From positions 124,001-188,000 of the forward strand of contig JAFKKG010000020.1 in NCBI GenBank assembly GCA_017305715.1: DNA of 64,000 nt. The letters run 5' to 3'. The stretch is from Hyphomicrobiales bacterium (GTDB lineage: Bacteria > Pseudomonadota > Alphaproteobacteria > Rhizobiales > Xanthobacteraceae). Below the pieces are notes generated by a model, which ran no database searches, was not told the origin of the DNA, and saw only the letters and a list, made by a program, of their open reading frames with translations. Of the stretch, positions 1 through 8,723 are shown piece by piece (within the stretch, counting starts at the first letter, position 1; each line of letters starts with the position of its first letter). The position numbers and the translations under genes are program-made.

Positions 1-60
1 ACAAGGCTTGGTTACGGCAGTCTTGCTGACCAATCCCGCAAGGATCAGTTAGGCTGAGGG

Positions 61-76
61 TGCGCCAATTGGCGCA
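61..76. repeat. 16-bp perfect palindrome
   Basis: TGCGCCAATTGGCGCA reads identically on both strands. It lies just before a second hairpin in the 244 bases upstream of proA. No coding frame was identified before proA; all three forward frames hit stops within the first 60 bases. Its role is unknown: it could be an operator or part of the 3' end of the preceding transcript. Confidence 0.6.
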
Positions 77-81
77 GGCTC

Positions 82-110
82 AAAAGCGGTTCCGATTGTG
101 AACCGCTTTT
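82..110. terminator. hairpin, possible bidirectional terminator upstream of proA
   Basis: AAAAGCGGTT and AACCGCTTTT form a perfect 10-bp stem around a 9-base loop. The A/T ends give a short T run on either strand, so it could terminate the unseen gene to the left. It is followed by about 130 bases with no recognised feature before proA. Confidence 0.55.
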
Positions 111-244
111 CTCTCAACGGGCTCCTAGGCATTGGCCGAGCTACCTCGGCCCCTACCGCCAACCACCCATGCCGGTTCCGCACCTCGCAAATGCGGGATT
201 TCCGTGCTAGGACATGGCCTTAACCTGATACCCCCGGGACCACC

Positions 245-1537
245 ATGACCGCGCCCCTCAAGGCAATCGACGGCAACGCCGATTTGCCCGCTTTGATGAC
301 CGAACTCGCCGCCCGCGCCCGCGCCGCGGCCCGGGTGTTGGCGCTCGCCTCGCCGGAGCAGAAGAATCGGGCGCTCGACGCCATCGCGTCCGCCATCCGC
401 GCCAACGCGCCGGCGATCCTGGCCGCCAATGCCGAGGATGTCGCTGAAGTGCGCGCCGGTGGCGCGACCTCGGCCTTCATCGATCGCCTGACGCTGACAC
501 CGGCCCGCATCGAGGCGATGGCCGACGGTGTCGCCACCGTGCGCGCGATTGCCGATCCGATCGGCGCCGTCACCGAAAGCTGGCAGCGCCCCAACGGCAT
601 GACCATCGAGCGCGTGCGGGTGCCACTCGGCGTGATCGCCGTGATCTTCGAAAGCCGTCCCAATGTCGCCGCCGACGCCGGCGTGCTGTGCCTGAAATCC
701 GGCAATGCCGTGATCCTGCGCGGCGGCTCCGACAGTTTCCGTTCCTGCCGCGCCATCCATGACTGCCTGGCGCAGGGTCTCCGCGAGGCCGGCCTGCCCG
801 AGGCCGCCATCACCCTGGTGCCGACGCGGGATCGCGCCGCGGTCGGCCTGCTGCTGACCGGATTGAACGGCGGCGTCGATGTGATCGTGCCACGCGGCGG
901 CAAGAGCCTGGTCGCGCGCGTCGAAGCCGAGGCGCGCGTGCCGGTGTTCGCGCATCTGGAAGGCGTCAACCACGTCTATGTCGACGCCACCGCCAATCTC
1001 GAAATGGCAAAGTCGATCGTGCTCAATGCCAAGATGCGCCGCCCCGGCGTCTGCGGCGCAGCGGAAACCTTGCTGGTCGATCGCGCCGGCGCGCCTGTCA
1101 GCCTGAAGCCGCTGGTCGAAATGTTGCTCGATGCCGGCTGCGAAGTGCGCGGCGACGCGGCCGTGCAACGCGTCGATGGCAGGGTGAAAGCAGCCTCCGA
1201 CGAGGACTGGGACACCGAATATGAAGACGCGATCATCTCGGCGAAGATCGTCGATGGCCTCGACGAGGCAATCGCGCATATCCAGCACCACGGCTCGCAT
1301 CACACCGATGCGATCGTGACCGAAGACGCCAAAGCCGCGGCGAAATTCCTGAGCGAGGTCGACTCGGCGATCGTGCTGCATAACGCCTCGACGCAATTCG
1401 CCGATGGCGGCGAATTCGGCTTCGGCGCCGAGATCGGCATTGCCACCGGCAAATTCCACGCCCGCGGACCTGTTGGCGCCGAGCAACTCACCAGTTTCAA
1501 ATATCGCGTCCACGGCACCGGGCAGACGCGGCCGTGA
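245..1537 (+). CDS. proA: Gamma-glutamyl phosphate reductase (ProA)
   Basis: Second step of proline synthesis: NADPH-dependent reduction of gamma-glutamyl phosphate to glutamate semialdehyde in the cytoplasm. The 430-residue length is normal for the aldehyde-dehydrogenase-like ProA family. The catalytic cysteine is Cys270 in the motif [15 protein letters not shown], and the family stretch [12 protein letters not shown] is present near residue 135. The ATG is followed at once by conserved family sequence; the ribosome site before it is weak. nadD follows 37 bases downstream on the same strand. proB, the expected partner, is not in the window. Confidence 0.97.
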   Translation: MTAPLKAIDGNADLPALMTELAARARAAARVLALASPEQKNRALDAIASAIRANAPAILAANAEDVAEVRAGGATSAFIDRLTLTPARIEAMADGVATVRAIADPIGAVTESWQRPNGMTIERVRVPLGVIAVIFESRPNVAADAGVLCLKSGNAVILRGGSDSFRSCRAIHDCLAQGLREAGLPEAAITLVPTRDRAAVGLLLTGLNGGVDVIVPRGGKSLVARVEAEARVPVFAHLEGVNHVYVDATANLEMAKSIVLNAKMRRPGVCGAAETLLVDRAGAPVSLKPLVEMLLDAGCEVRGDAAVQRVDGRVKAASDEDWDTEYEDAIISAKIVDGLDEAIAHIQHHGSHHTDAIVTEDAKAAAKFLSEVDSAIVLHNASTQFADGGEFGFGAEIGIATGKFHARGPVGAEQLTSFKYRVHGTGQTRP

Positions 1538-1574
1538 ACAGGGCAGCGGTTTCGTGCGAACGGCCGCGCACGCG

Positions 1575-2213
1575 ATGGCGCCATTGATGGCACCGCAATC
1601 TGCAGCACAAGCGATTCCGTTTCACACCAGCGGCATGCGCATCGGCCTGCTCGGCGGCTCGTTCAACCCGCCGCACGCGGCGCATCGCGCCATCAGCCTG
1701 TTTGCGCTCAAGCGTCTCAAGCTCGATCGCGTCTGGTGGCTGCTGACGCCGGGCAATCCGCTGAAGGATAACGGCGGCCTGCATGATTTGTCCGAACGCG
1801 CCGATGCGGCGCGGAAAATCGCAGACGACCCCCGCATCGATATCAGCTGTCTCGAAGCTGTCATCGGCACCCGCTACACTGTCGATACGATCATCCATCT
1901 GCGGCGCCGCGTGCGTGGCGTGCATTTTGTCTGGATCATGGGCGCTGACAATCTTGCGCAGTTCCATCGCTGGAAGGACTGGCGGCGCATCGCATCCGAG
2001 GTGCCGATTGCTGTGATCGACCGCCCCCCACAGAGTTTCCGGGCGCTGGCCGCCCCCGCCGCACAGGCGCTGGCGCGCTACCGTCTGCCCGAAAATCAGG
2101 CTGCCCGGCTGGCGGAGCAACCCACGCCCGCCTGGGTCTTCCTGTCAGGCATGAAACTGAGCTTGTCCTCGACCCGCCTGCGGAACCCGGACGGCAGCTG
2201 GAGGACGAAGTGA
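1575..2213 (+). CDS. nadD: Nicotinate-nucleotide adenylyltransferase (NadD)
   Basis: Adenylates nicotinate mononucleotide to deamido-NAD in NAD synthesis. The nucleotidyltransferase signature [11 protein letters not shown] lies about 25 residues from the chosen start and the second signature LSSTRLRNP is near the C-terminus. The start is uncertain: ATG 1575 gives 212 residues with a short N-terminal extension, while ATG 1635 starts directly at [10 protein letters not shown]. The frame stays open back into proA, but that stretch is not family-like. It lies in the proA-nadD-rsfS-rlmH run. Confidence 0.95.
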   Translation: MAPLMAPQSAAQAIPFHTSGMRIGLLGGSFNPPHAAHRAISLFALKRLKLDRVWWLLTPGNPLKDNGGLHDLSERADAARKIADDPRIDISCLEAVIGTRYTVDTIIHLRRRVRGVHFVWIMGADNLAQFHRWKDWRRIASEVPIAVIDRPPQSFRALAAPAAQALARYRLPENQAARLAEQPTPAWVFLSGMKLSLSSTRLRNPDGSWRTK

Positions 2214-2333
2214 GTGCCGGAACGAACTGGAATATTGAAACCGTTAACCCCACATGCCTAATATAGCCCGTGGGCGCCTTAGGATTCGGCGTTCGCGATA
2301 CAGTGAAAGGAATGGTCCCTGGCCACATCTGTA

Positions 2334-2807
2334 TTGTCCAAGTCTGTTTTGCCCAAGGTTTCCAAAACTTCTGCAAAGAAGGCTGCTGCAGAGACGATTT
2401 CCGCAAAACCTGCTGCAAAAACCGCGCGTAAAACATCGACCAAAGCTGCCTTGAAGGCGGAACCCGACGCCGACAAGACGCTGAATATGATCCTCTCCCG
2501 CCTCGACGATATGAAGGCGGAAGAAACGGTCACCATCGACCTTCGCGGCAAATCCGCTTACTCCGATTACATGATCGTCACCACCGGCCGGGCCAACCGG
2601 CATGTCGGCGCGATCGCGGAGAACGTGACCAAGGCGCTGAAGGAAACCGGCATCAAAGGCATCCATGTCGAGGGCTTGCCCAATTGCGACTGGGTCCTGA
2701 TCGATTCCGGCGATGTGATCGTGCACGTATTCAGACCCGAGGTGCGCGAATTCTACAATCTGGAAAGATTGTGGACGCAAAACCCGGCGGCGGCGAAGGC
2801 GATCTAA
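2334..2807 (+). CDS. rsfS: Ribosome silencing factor (RsfS, Iojap family)
   Basis: Binds ribosomal protein L14 and blocks subunit joining in poor growth conditions (family knowledge). The first ~45 residues are a lysine/alanine-rich tail. The Iojap/DUF143 domain follows, with SAYSDYMIVTTGRANRHV and the late motif CDWVLIDSGDVIVHVF. A TTG at 2334 is the first conventional start codon, but the AAAGGA ribosome site at 2306-2311 is 7 bases from an in-frame CTG at 2319, which may be the true start. An ATG at 2312 is out of frame. nadD lies 120 bases upstream and rlmH follows. Confidence 0.93.
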   Translation: MSKSVLPKVSKTSAKKAAAETISAKPAAKTARKTSTKAALKAEPDADKTLNMILSRLDDMKAEETVTIDLRGKSAYSDYMIVTTGRANRHVGAIAENVTKALKETGIKGIHVEGLPNCDWVLIDSGDVIVHVFRPEVREFYNLERLWTQNPAAAKAI

Positions 2808-2855
2808 CGTTTTTGAGCCGATGCGAATCGGCTGGCGCACATGTAGCTTGTGCGC

Positions 2856-3338
2856 ATGCGCCTCATCGTCATCTCCATCGGCCGGCTGAAACAGGGCCCG
2901 GAGCGGGAACTGGCCGAACGCTATCGCGAGCGCTTCGAAGACACCGGCCGCAAGCTCGGCTTTCGCGGCCTCGAAATTCATGAAATTCCGGAAAGTCGCG
3001 CGCGCGACGCCGCGACGCGGATCGCCGAGGAGGCCGCGGCGATTTCGGCACTGATACCGGAAAAATATCCGCTGGTGGCGCTCGACGAGCGCGGCAAGAG
3101 CATCGACAGCGCGACCTTTGCCCGAGAGCTCGTCCGCTGGCGGGACGACGGCACGCCCGCCGCCATTTTCACAATCGGCGGGGCGGACGGACTTTCGCCC
3201 GATTTGCAGCGCAAAGCCAGACTGCGCATTGCGTACGGCTCGGCGACCTGGCCGCATCAAATGGTTCGCGTCATGCTTCTGGAACAGATTTACCGGGCCG
3301 CGACGATACTGGCGGGCCATCCCTACCACCGCGCCTGA
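2856..3338 (+). CDS. rlmH: 23S rRNA pseudouridine-1915 N3-methyltransferase (RlmH)
   Basis: SPOUT-class methyltransferase acting on the 70S ribosome at helix 69. The N-terminus MRLIVISIGRLKQGPE and the C-terminal knot region (FTIGGADGLS, then ATWPHQMVRVMLLEQIYRA, ending in GHPYHRA) are typical. Length is 160 residues, as expected. A GTG six bases upstream is an alternative start. It follows rsfS closely, a pairing common in bacteria and fitting a shared role in ribosome maturation. Confidence 0.96.
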   Translation: MRLIVISIGRLKQGPERELAERYRERFEDTGRKLGFRGLEIHEIPESRARDAATRIAEEAAAISALIPEKYPLVALDERGKSIDSATFARELVRWRDDGTPAAIFTIGGADGLSPDLQRKARLRIAYGSATWPHQMVRVMLLEQIYRAATILAGHPYHRA

Positions 3339-3390
3339 CGCACGGTGACGTGCATACGGACTGTAAACACAGAGAGCGCAAAATAGCCGG

Positions 3391-4809
3391 ATGCAGACAA
3401 CGCGGGACATTCAAACACGCCCCGTCACCATCCGCCGCGATGGGACGCACGATGATCCCTGGGTGTCCGCGCTTGCGCTATTCGTCCTGCTGTTGTCGGC
3501 AAGCCTGATCGGTCTGTCGCCGGCATCCGCGCAAGTGGCTGCGCCCGCACAACCGGCAGCGACGCAATCCTCCCCCGCGGAGCAGGCGGCAACCCCTTCC
3601 CCCGAAGCGATCAAGCAGCGCGAGCAGGAGCTGGAAGCCGCCCGCGAGCAGCAGAAAAAAGCCGCCGAACTGCAGCAGAAATTGAAGGCCGACATTGCGG
3701 CGATCGGGCAGGACCGCAGCAAGCTCAATCAACAGCTGATCGACATCGCAGCGCAGGTGCGCGGCGTGGAAACGCGGATTGGCGAGGCCGAAGGCCGCTT
3801 GCGCCCGCTCGATGCCCGCGAGCAGCAGATTCGCAGCTCCCTCGATTCGCGCCGCGCTGAGATCATCGAGGTGCTGGCTGCGCTGCAACGCGCCGGACGG
3901 CGGACGCCACCCGCGCTGCTGGTCCGCCCCGAGGACGCGCTGCAATCGCTGCGCACCGCCATGCTGCTCGGATCCGTGGTGCCCGAGCTGCGCGGCCGCG
4001 CGGAGCGGCTGGCCAGCGACCTCGGCGAACTCGTGGCGCTCCGCAAAACCATCGCCGCCGAGCGCGATGCGCTGGCGCTCGACCGCGACAAGCTGAACGA
4101 CGACCAGGTGAAATTGGCCGCTTTGGTCGACGAGCGGCAACGCAAGCAGAGCGCGATCGAACGGGACATGGAGGCGGAGGGTGCGCGCGCCATCGCGCTG
4201 TCCAAACAAGTCGACAGTCTGCAGGGCTTGATCGCCAAACTGGAGCAGGACCTCAAAAGCGCCGCCAAGGCGGCCGCCACCGCCAGCCTGAAGGGCGCGC
4301 CGGCGACCCCGAACGGCAAGCCCAATCTGGGGGCCCTGAAGGACCCCGCCCGGCTCAGCCCGGCGATCGCCTTTGCCTCCGCCAAGGGATTGTTCGCCCT
4401 GCCGGTCAATGGCAGCAGGATTCGCGATTTTGGCGGTTCCGACGGCGCGGGCGGCGTCGAAAAGGGCATTTCTTTGGCAACCCGGGCCGGTGCCCAGGTA
4501 ACAACCCCGTGTGACGGCTGGGTTGTTTACGCCGGGCCGTTCCGCAGCTATGGACAACTCTTGATCCTCAATGCCGGGGGCGGGTATCATGTCCTGATCG
4601 CCGGGATGGAGCGCATTTCGGTAAACATCGGCCAGTTTGTACTTACGGGGGAGCCGGTCGCGACCATGGGGTCGACATCCCAGGTTGCATCCATTCTCGC
4701 CACCACCGCGAGCCAGCCCGTGCTCTATGTTGAGTTCCGTAAGGACGGCACTCCAATCGATCCAGGCCCATGGTGGGCCGCAAATGAAGGCGAAAAGGTT
4801 CGCGGATGA
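3391..4809 (+). CDS. EnvC-like murein hydrolase activator (degenerate M23 domain)
   Basis: Periplasmic activator of cell-wall amidases at division, by family analogy with EnvC. An N-terminal hydrophobic segment around residues 27-47 ends in ASAQ, a likely signal cleavage site. Residues about 65-290 form a long charged coiled coil rich in E, K, Q and R. Residues about 335-465 are an M23/LytM domain. The zinc ligands of active M23 enzymes are missing: the usual HxxxD position reads VEKGIS and the HxH position reads YHVLIAG. This fits an activator rather than an enzyme. The stop overlaps the ctpA start by 4 bases, indicating translational coupling. Confidence 0.9.
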   Translation: MQTTRDIQTRPVTIRRDGTHDDPWVSALALFVLLLSASLIGLSPASAQVAAPAQPAATQSSPAEQAATPSPEAIKQREQELEAAREQQKKAAELQQKLKADIAAIGQDRSKLNQQLIDIAAQVRGVETRIGEAEGRLRPLDAREQQIRSSLDSRRAEIIEVLAALQRAGRRTPPALLVRPEDALQSLRTAMLLGSVVPELRGRAERLASDLGELVALRKTIAAERDALALDRDKLNDDQVKLAALVDERQRKQSAIERDMEAEGARAIALSKQVDSLQGLIAKLEQDLKSAAKAAATASLKGAPATPNGKPNLGALKDPARLSPAIAFASAKGLFALPVNGSRIRDFGGSDGAGGVEKGISLATRAGAQVTTPCDGWVVYAGPFRSYGQLLILNAGGGYHVLIAGMERISVNIGQFVLTGEPVATMGSTSQVASILATTASQPVLYVEFRKDGTPIDPGPWWAANEGEKVRG

Positions 4810-6158
4810 TGCGCAAGACTTCTGTAATTCTCCTCGGCGCCGCCACCGGTGCAGCATTGACGCTCTTCGTGACACAGCCTCGTTCTGTGCTGATGGGATC
4901 GGTCGCGCGTGCTGCCACCTCTGACACCTATCGCCAGCTCAATCTGTTCGGCGATGTCTTCGAGCGCGTGCGCAGCGACTATGTCGAGAAGCCCGACGAT
5001 TCCAAGCTGGTCGAATCGGCGATCTCGGGCATGCTGGCCGGCCTCGATCCGCATTCCAGCTACATGGACGCCAAGAGTTTTCGCGATATGCAGGTGCAGA
5101 CCCGCGGTGAGTTCGGCGGCCTCGGCATCGAAGTCACGATGGAAGACGGCCTGATCAAGGTGGTCTCGCCGATCGACGACACGCCGGCGTCGAAGGCCGG
5201 CATCATGGCCAACGACATCATCACCAATCTCGACGACGAAGCCGTGCAGGGCCTCACCCTTAACCAGGCCGTCGAGAAGATGCGCGGTCCGGTCAACACC
5301 AAAATCCGCCTCAAGATCATCCGCAAGGGCCAGGACAATCCGATCGACGTCACGCTGGTGCGCGATAATATCCGCGTCCGCTCGGTGCGCGCGCGCGTCG
5401 AAGGCGAAGACATCGGTTACATCCGTATCACCACCTTCAACGAGCAGACCACCGAAGGCCTCAAGCGCGAGATCGGCAATCTGACGAACCAGATCGGCGA
5501 CAAGCTGAAAGGCTTCATCATCGACATGCGCAACAATCCCGGCGGCTTGCTGGAGGAAGCGGTGACGGTTTCCGACACCTTCCTCGATCGCGGCGAGATC
5601 GTCTCGACCCGCGGCCGCAATGCCGAGGAAACCCAGCGCCGCGCCGCGCATGCGGGCGACCTGACCAAGGGCAAGCCGCTGATCGTGCTGATCAACGGTG
5701 GCTCCGCCTCCGCGTCCGAAATCGTCGCCGGCGCGCTGCAGGACCACAAGCGCGCGACGCTGGTCGGCACCCGCTCGTTCGGCAAGGGCTCCGTACAAAC
5801 CATCATCCCGCTCGGCAGCGGCAACGGCGCGCTGCGCCTGACCACGGCGCGTTATTACACGCCGTCGGGCAAGTCGATCCAGGCCAAGGGCATCGTGCCC
5901 GATATCGAGGTGCTGCAGGACGTGCCCGACGAGTTGAAGTCGCGGACCGACACCAAGGGCGAAGCTTCGCTGCGCGGCCATCTGAAGAACGATGGCGACG
6001 AGAAGACGGGTTCGCAGTCCTACGTCCCGCCGGATGCCAAGGACGACAAGGCGCTGAAGACCGCCGCCGACCTGCTGCATGGCATCAAGTCGACCGCGAC
6101 CGCGGTCCCCGGCGACAAGGCCGCGATCGACAAGCCCGCCACCAAGGCGGCGAACTGA
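4806..6158 (+). CDS. ctpA: Carboxy-terminal processing protease (CtpA, S41 family)
   Basis: Periplasmic serine protease that trims or degrades proteins from their C-termini. An N-terminal signal or anchor spans residues 1-36. A PDZ domain follows at about 85-170 (GGLGIEV, then DDTPASKAGIMANDII). The S41 core carries the Ser-Lys dyad, Ser302 in GGSASASE and Lys327 in FGKGSVQ, spaced 25 residues apart as in Prc. Length is 450 residues. Two start codons sit side by side (4806, 4809). It is coupled to the EnvC-like gene and precedes a YibQ-like gene, giving an envelope-remodelling cluster. Confidence 0.96.
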   Translation: MMRKTSVILLGAATGAALTLFVTQPRSVLMGSVARAATSDTYRQLNLFGDVFERVRSDYVEKPDDSKLVESAISGMLAGLDPHSSYMDAKSFRDMQVQTRGEFGGLGIEVTMEDGLIKVVSPIDDTPASKAGIMANDIITNLDDEAVQGLTLNQAVEKMRGPVNTKIRLKIIRKGQDNPIDVTLVRDNIRVRSVRARVEGEDIGYIRITTFNEQTTEGLKREIGNLTNQIGDKLKGFIIDMRNNPGGLLEEAVTVSDTFLDRGEIVSTRGRNAEETQRRAAHAGDLTKGKPLIVLINGGSASASEIVAGALQDHKRATLVGTRSFGKGSVQTIIPLGSGNGALRLTTARYYTPSGKSIQAKGIVPDIEVLQDVPDELKSRTDTKGEASLRGHLKNDGDEKTGSQSYVPPDAKDDKALKTAADLLHGIKSTATAVPGDKAAIDKPATKAAN

Positions 6159-6200
6159 TCGGGCCCGGATCCAAGTCAAAATCCAGGTCAAATTCGGTAA

Positions 6201-6226
6201 AGGGCGGCTCTCGGGCCGCCCTTTTT
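6201..6226 (+). terminator. Rho-independent terminator after ctpA
   Basis: GGGCGGC and GCCGCCC form a 7-bp stem around a 6-base loop, followed directly by TTTTT. It lies about 45 bases after the ctpA stop and 95 bases before the next gene. Confidence 0.85.
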
Positions 6227-6320
6227 CATTGCCGGCGCTTCCCGCAGCATCCCGGATAGGCGCGGGCGCTCGAATCCGGTCCATCGTGGTATCTTCGACG
6301 CGGTTGATTCGGGGAGGGTC

Positions 6321-7526
6321 ATGACGGAAACGGCCGACGAGCTGAGCACACCGCTCGGACAGGAAACCAAGCGCAAGAAGCGCCGCTTCCGGCTGCCGTT
6401 CACCGCAACGCAGGCGCTGGCCGTGCTGCTCGGCCTGTTCCTGGTCGGCTTTGCCACCATCGCGCTGTTCACCGACAATCCCCTCGGCGGCGAGCCGGTC
6501 GCGCAAATCGCCTTGCGCAAGCCCCCGGCGGCGGACGAGAAGGCCGCCCTTGCGGGCGCCGGCCACACCGAACAGGCCGCGAAATCCGCACCCAAGCAGG
6601 CCCCGCCGGCGGACAACAGGACCGTCACCATCATCGACGGCTCCAGCGGCAAGCGGCAAGACGTCGTCATCGGCAGCGATGCGCCCGACAAGGCCGACAC
6701 GGACTCAGCGCCCGCAGGCCCGATGGCCGGCGTCGATCCGCGGCTGCTGGAGAAGTCGCGTTACGGCATGATCCCGGTGGTCGCCGACGGCCTAAAACCC
6801 TTCACGGTCTACGCGGCCGACGCCGACCGCGCCAAGGCCGCCAAAATGCCGGTTATCGCCATCGTCGTCGGAGGCCTCGGCGTCGGTGCGGCCAAGACGG
6901 CCGATGCCATCATGAAACTGCCGCCCGCGGTGACGCTGGCGTTCACCCCTTACGGGGCCGACCCCACCAAACTCGCCGAACGGGCGCGGGCGCAACGCCA
7001 CGAGATCCTGCTGCAGATCCCGATGGAGCCGTTCGATTATCCCGACAATGATCCCGGGCCGCAGACCCTGCTCACGACGCTGGCGCCGGAGCAGAATATC
7101 GACCGCCTGTATTGGCATATGAGCCGGATTCAGGGCTATGCCGGGATTGCCAATTTCATGGGTGCGCGCTTCGTGGCGACCGACGCCGTGATGCAGCCGA
7201 TCATCCGCGAGGCGGCCAAACGCGGCCTTGGCTATCTCGATGATGGCGCCACCCCGCGCAGCACGGCCGCCGCCTTGGCGGCGGGTCAGGCGATGCCGTT
7301 CGCCAAGGCCGATTTCACCATCGATTCAGTGCCAACCTCGGCCGAGATCGACCGGGTGTTGGTCAAGCTGGAAACGCTGGCCAAGGAACGTGGGTCGGCC
7401 GTCGGCGTCGCCTCGGCCCTGCCGATCTCGATCGAGCGGCTCGCCGCCTGGATCAAGACGCTCGATAACCGCGGCATCCTGCTTGTGCCATTGACAACGG
7501 CGATGCTGAAATCAAAATCAGGCTGA
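6321..7526 (+). CDS. Divergent polysaccharide deacetylase family protein (YibQ/DUF610)
   Basis: Membrane-anchored periplasmic protein of unknown substrate. A lysine/arginine-rich N-terminus (KRKKRRFR) precedes one membrane segment at about residues 29-50. A proline/alanine-rich linker runs to about 150 and the divergent deacetylase domain fills 165-395 (IAIVVGGLGVG, LAFTPYG, LLQIPMEP, YLDDGA). E. coli has yibQ next to envC; here ctpA sits between the two. Function in envelope biogenesis is inferred from that neighbourhood. Length is 401 residues and no catalytic assignment is claimed. Confidence 0.88.
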   Translation: MTETADELSTPLGQETKRKKRRFRLPFTATQALAVLLGLFLVGFATIALFTDNPLGGEPVAQIALRKPPAADEKAALAGAGHTEQAAKSAPKQAPPADNRTVTIIDGSSGKRQDVVIGSDAPDKADTDSAPAGPMAGVDPRLLEKSRYGMIPVVADGLKPFTVYAADADRAKAAKMPVIAIVVGGLGVGAAKTADAIMKLPPAVTLAFTPYGADPTKLAERARAQRHEILLQIPMEPFDYPDNDPGPQTLLTTLAPEQNIDRLYWHMSRIQGYAGIANFMGARFVATDAVMQPIIREAAKRGLGYLDDGATPRSTAAALAAGQAMPFAKADFTIDSVPTSAEIDRVLVKLETLAKERGSAVGVASALPISIERLAAWIKTLDNRGILLVPLTTAMLKSKSG

Positions 7527-7612
7527 AGCTGATGGCACCGATCCGGACCTTTCCGGACTCGTCGGCCTGATCGCTCGAACTGCGTGTGAAACCTGCAAGG
7601 AAAACTGACGGA

Positions 7613-8119
7613 ATGGCGCGCTACGAGGATCTGCCCTACCGGACATGCGTCGGCATGATGCTGATCAATGCAGCGGGGCTGGTCTTCATCGGTCGCCGCG
7701 CCGGCGGTATCGAGCATGTCGACGAAACCCACGTCTGGCAGATGCCGCAAGGCGGCGTCGATCCCGGCGAGGACACCTGGGTGGCGGCGAAGCGCGAGCT
7801 TTACGAGGAAACCAGCGTTCGGTCGGTGGAGAAGCTCGGCGAAGTCCCCGACTGGCTGATCTACGACATTCCGCGCACGGTGGCCGGCCGCGCCTGGAAA
7901 GGCCGCTATCGCGGGCAGCGGCAAAAATGGTTCGCGGTCCGCTTCACCGGCAAGGATAGCGAGATCAACGTCATGAGCCCCGGTGGCGGCAGCCACAAGG
8001 CTGAATTCGTCAGTTGGCGCTGGGAGCCGATGAAAAATCTCCCGAACCTGATCGTGCCGTTCAAGCGGCCGGTCTATGAGCGCGTGGTGAAGGAATTCTC
8101 CGGCCTCGCGGGCGGTTAG
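7613..8119 (+). CDS. rppH: RNA pyrophosphohydrolase (RppH), copy 1
   Basis: Nudix hydrolase that removes pyrophosphate from 5'-triphosphate RNA and so starts mRNA decay. The Nudix box runs from GGVDPGED to RELYEETSV. The canonical glycine after EE-x is serine here, while the catalytic glutamates are kept. RppH hallmarks WQMPQGG and [12 protein letters not shown] are present. ATG 7613 is preferred over GTG 7586 because [10 protein letters not shown] starts the conserved sequence and AAGGA lies 11 bases upstream. Length is 168 residues. A paralogue follows 87 bases later. Confidence 0.93.
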   Translation: MARYEDLPYRTCVGMMLINAAGLVFIGRRAGGIEHVDETHVWQMPQGGVDPGEDTWVAAKRELYEETSVRSVEKLGEVPDWLIYDIPRTVAGRAWKGRYRGQRQKWFAVRFTGKDSEINVMSPGGGSHKAEFVSWRWEPMKNLPNLIVPFKRPVYERVVKEFSGLAGG

Positions 8120-8206
8120 TATGGCGGGCTACCCATCATCCGTGCAGGGATACGTCATTCCGGGTTCATGCTTCGCAGGCCCTGGAGTGACGGCCGAAAA
8201 TTTGTG

Positions 8207-8713
8207 ATGGACACAAAACCCTATCGTCCCAATGTCGGCATCGCCCTGTTCAACACCGCCGGCCGGGTGTTGATCGGCCGGCGCTTCCGCGACGATGGAC
8301 CGGAAATCATTCTGCCCGGGCTGGAATGGCAGATGCCGCAGGGCGGCATCGACGCGGGCGAGAACCCGCGTGACGCCGTGATGCGCGAACTCTGGGAGGA
8401 GACCGGCGCGACCAGCGCCGAATATCTCGCCGAGACCGACTGGATGAGTTACGAGTTTCCAGCCTATGACGGGCCGTCCTCGCACCGCCTCGCCAAATTC
8501 CGCGGCCAGCGGCAGAAATGGTTCGCGCTGCGCTTCAGCGGGCGCGACGAGGAAATCGACCCGCTGACGCCGCGCAACGGGCAGCCGGCCGAGTTCGATT
8601 CCTGGCGCTGGGAGCGGCTCGACCGCGTCGCCGATCTCGTAGTGCCGTTCCGGCGCGAGGTATACAAAACCGTCGCCACCGCGTTCGCACGATTTGCGAC
8701 CACGTCAAGCTGA
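8207..8713 (+). CDS. RppH-type Nudix hydrolase, copy 2
   Basis: Second Nudix protein of 168 residues, clearly related to the gene before it: both carry [18 protein letters not shown] and a SWRWE motif. This copy has a full canonical Nudix box (GGIDAGEN to MRELWEETGA). It also has an insertion with GPEIILPGLEW ahead of the box. ATG 8207 is chosen because MDTKPYRPNVG opens the family sequence; the frame is open further upstream without similarity. Which copy is the main RppH cannot be decided from sequence alone. Confidence 0.9.
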   Translation: MDTKPYRPNVGIALFNTAGRVLIGRRFRDDGPEIILPGLEWQMPQGGIDAGENPRDAVMRELWEETGATSAEYLAETDWMSYEFPAYDGPSSHRLAKFRGQRQKWFALRFSGRDEEIDPLTPRNGQPAEFDSWRWERLDRVADLVVPFRREVYKTVATAFARFATTSS

Positions 8714-8723
8714 GAAAGTGCCG

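Noticed and set aside
1404-1574. N-terminal extension of nadD into proA
   Set aside because: The open frame overlaps proA and its sequence is not NadD-like.
2254-2454. 66-codon plus frame across the rsfS start
   Set aside because: It overlaps rsfS in another frame and is arginine-rich without family likeness.
4725-6659. 644-codon minus-strand frame opposite ctpA
   Set aside because: Antisense shadow that crosses a clear terminator and two plus-strand genes.
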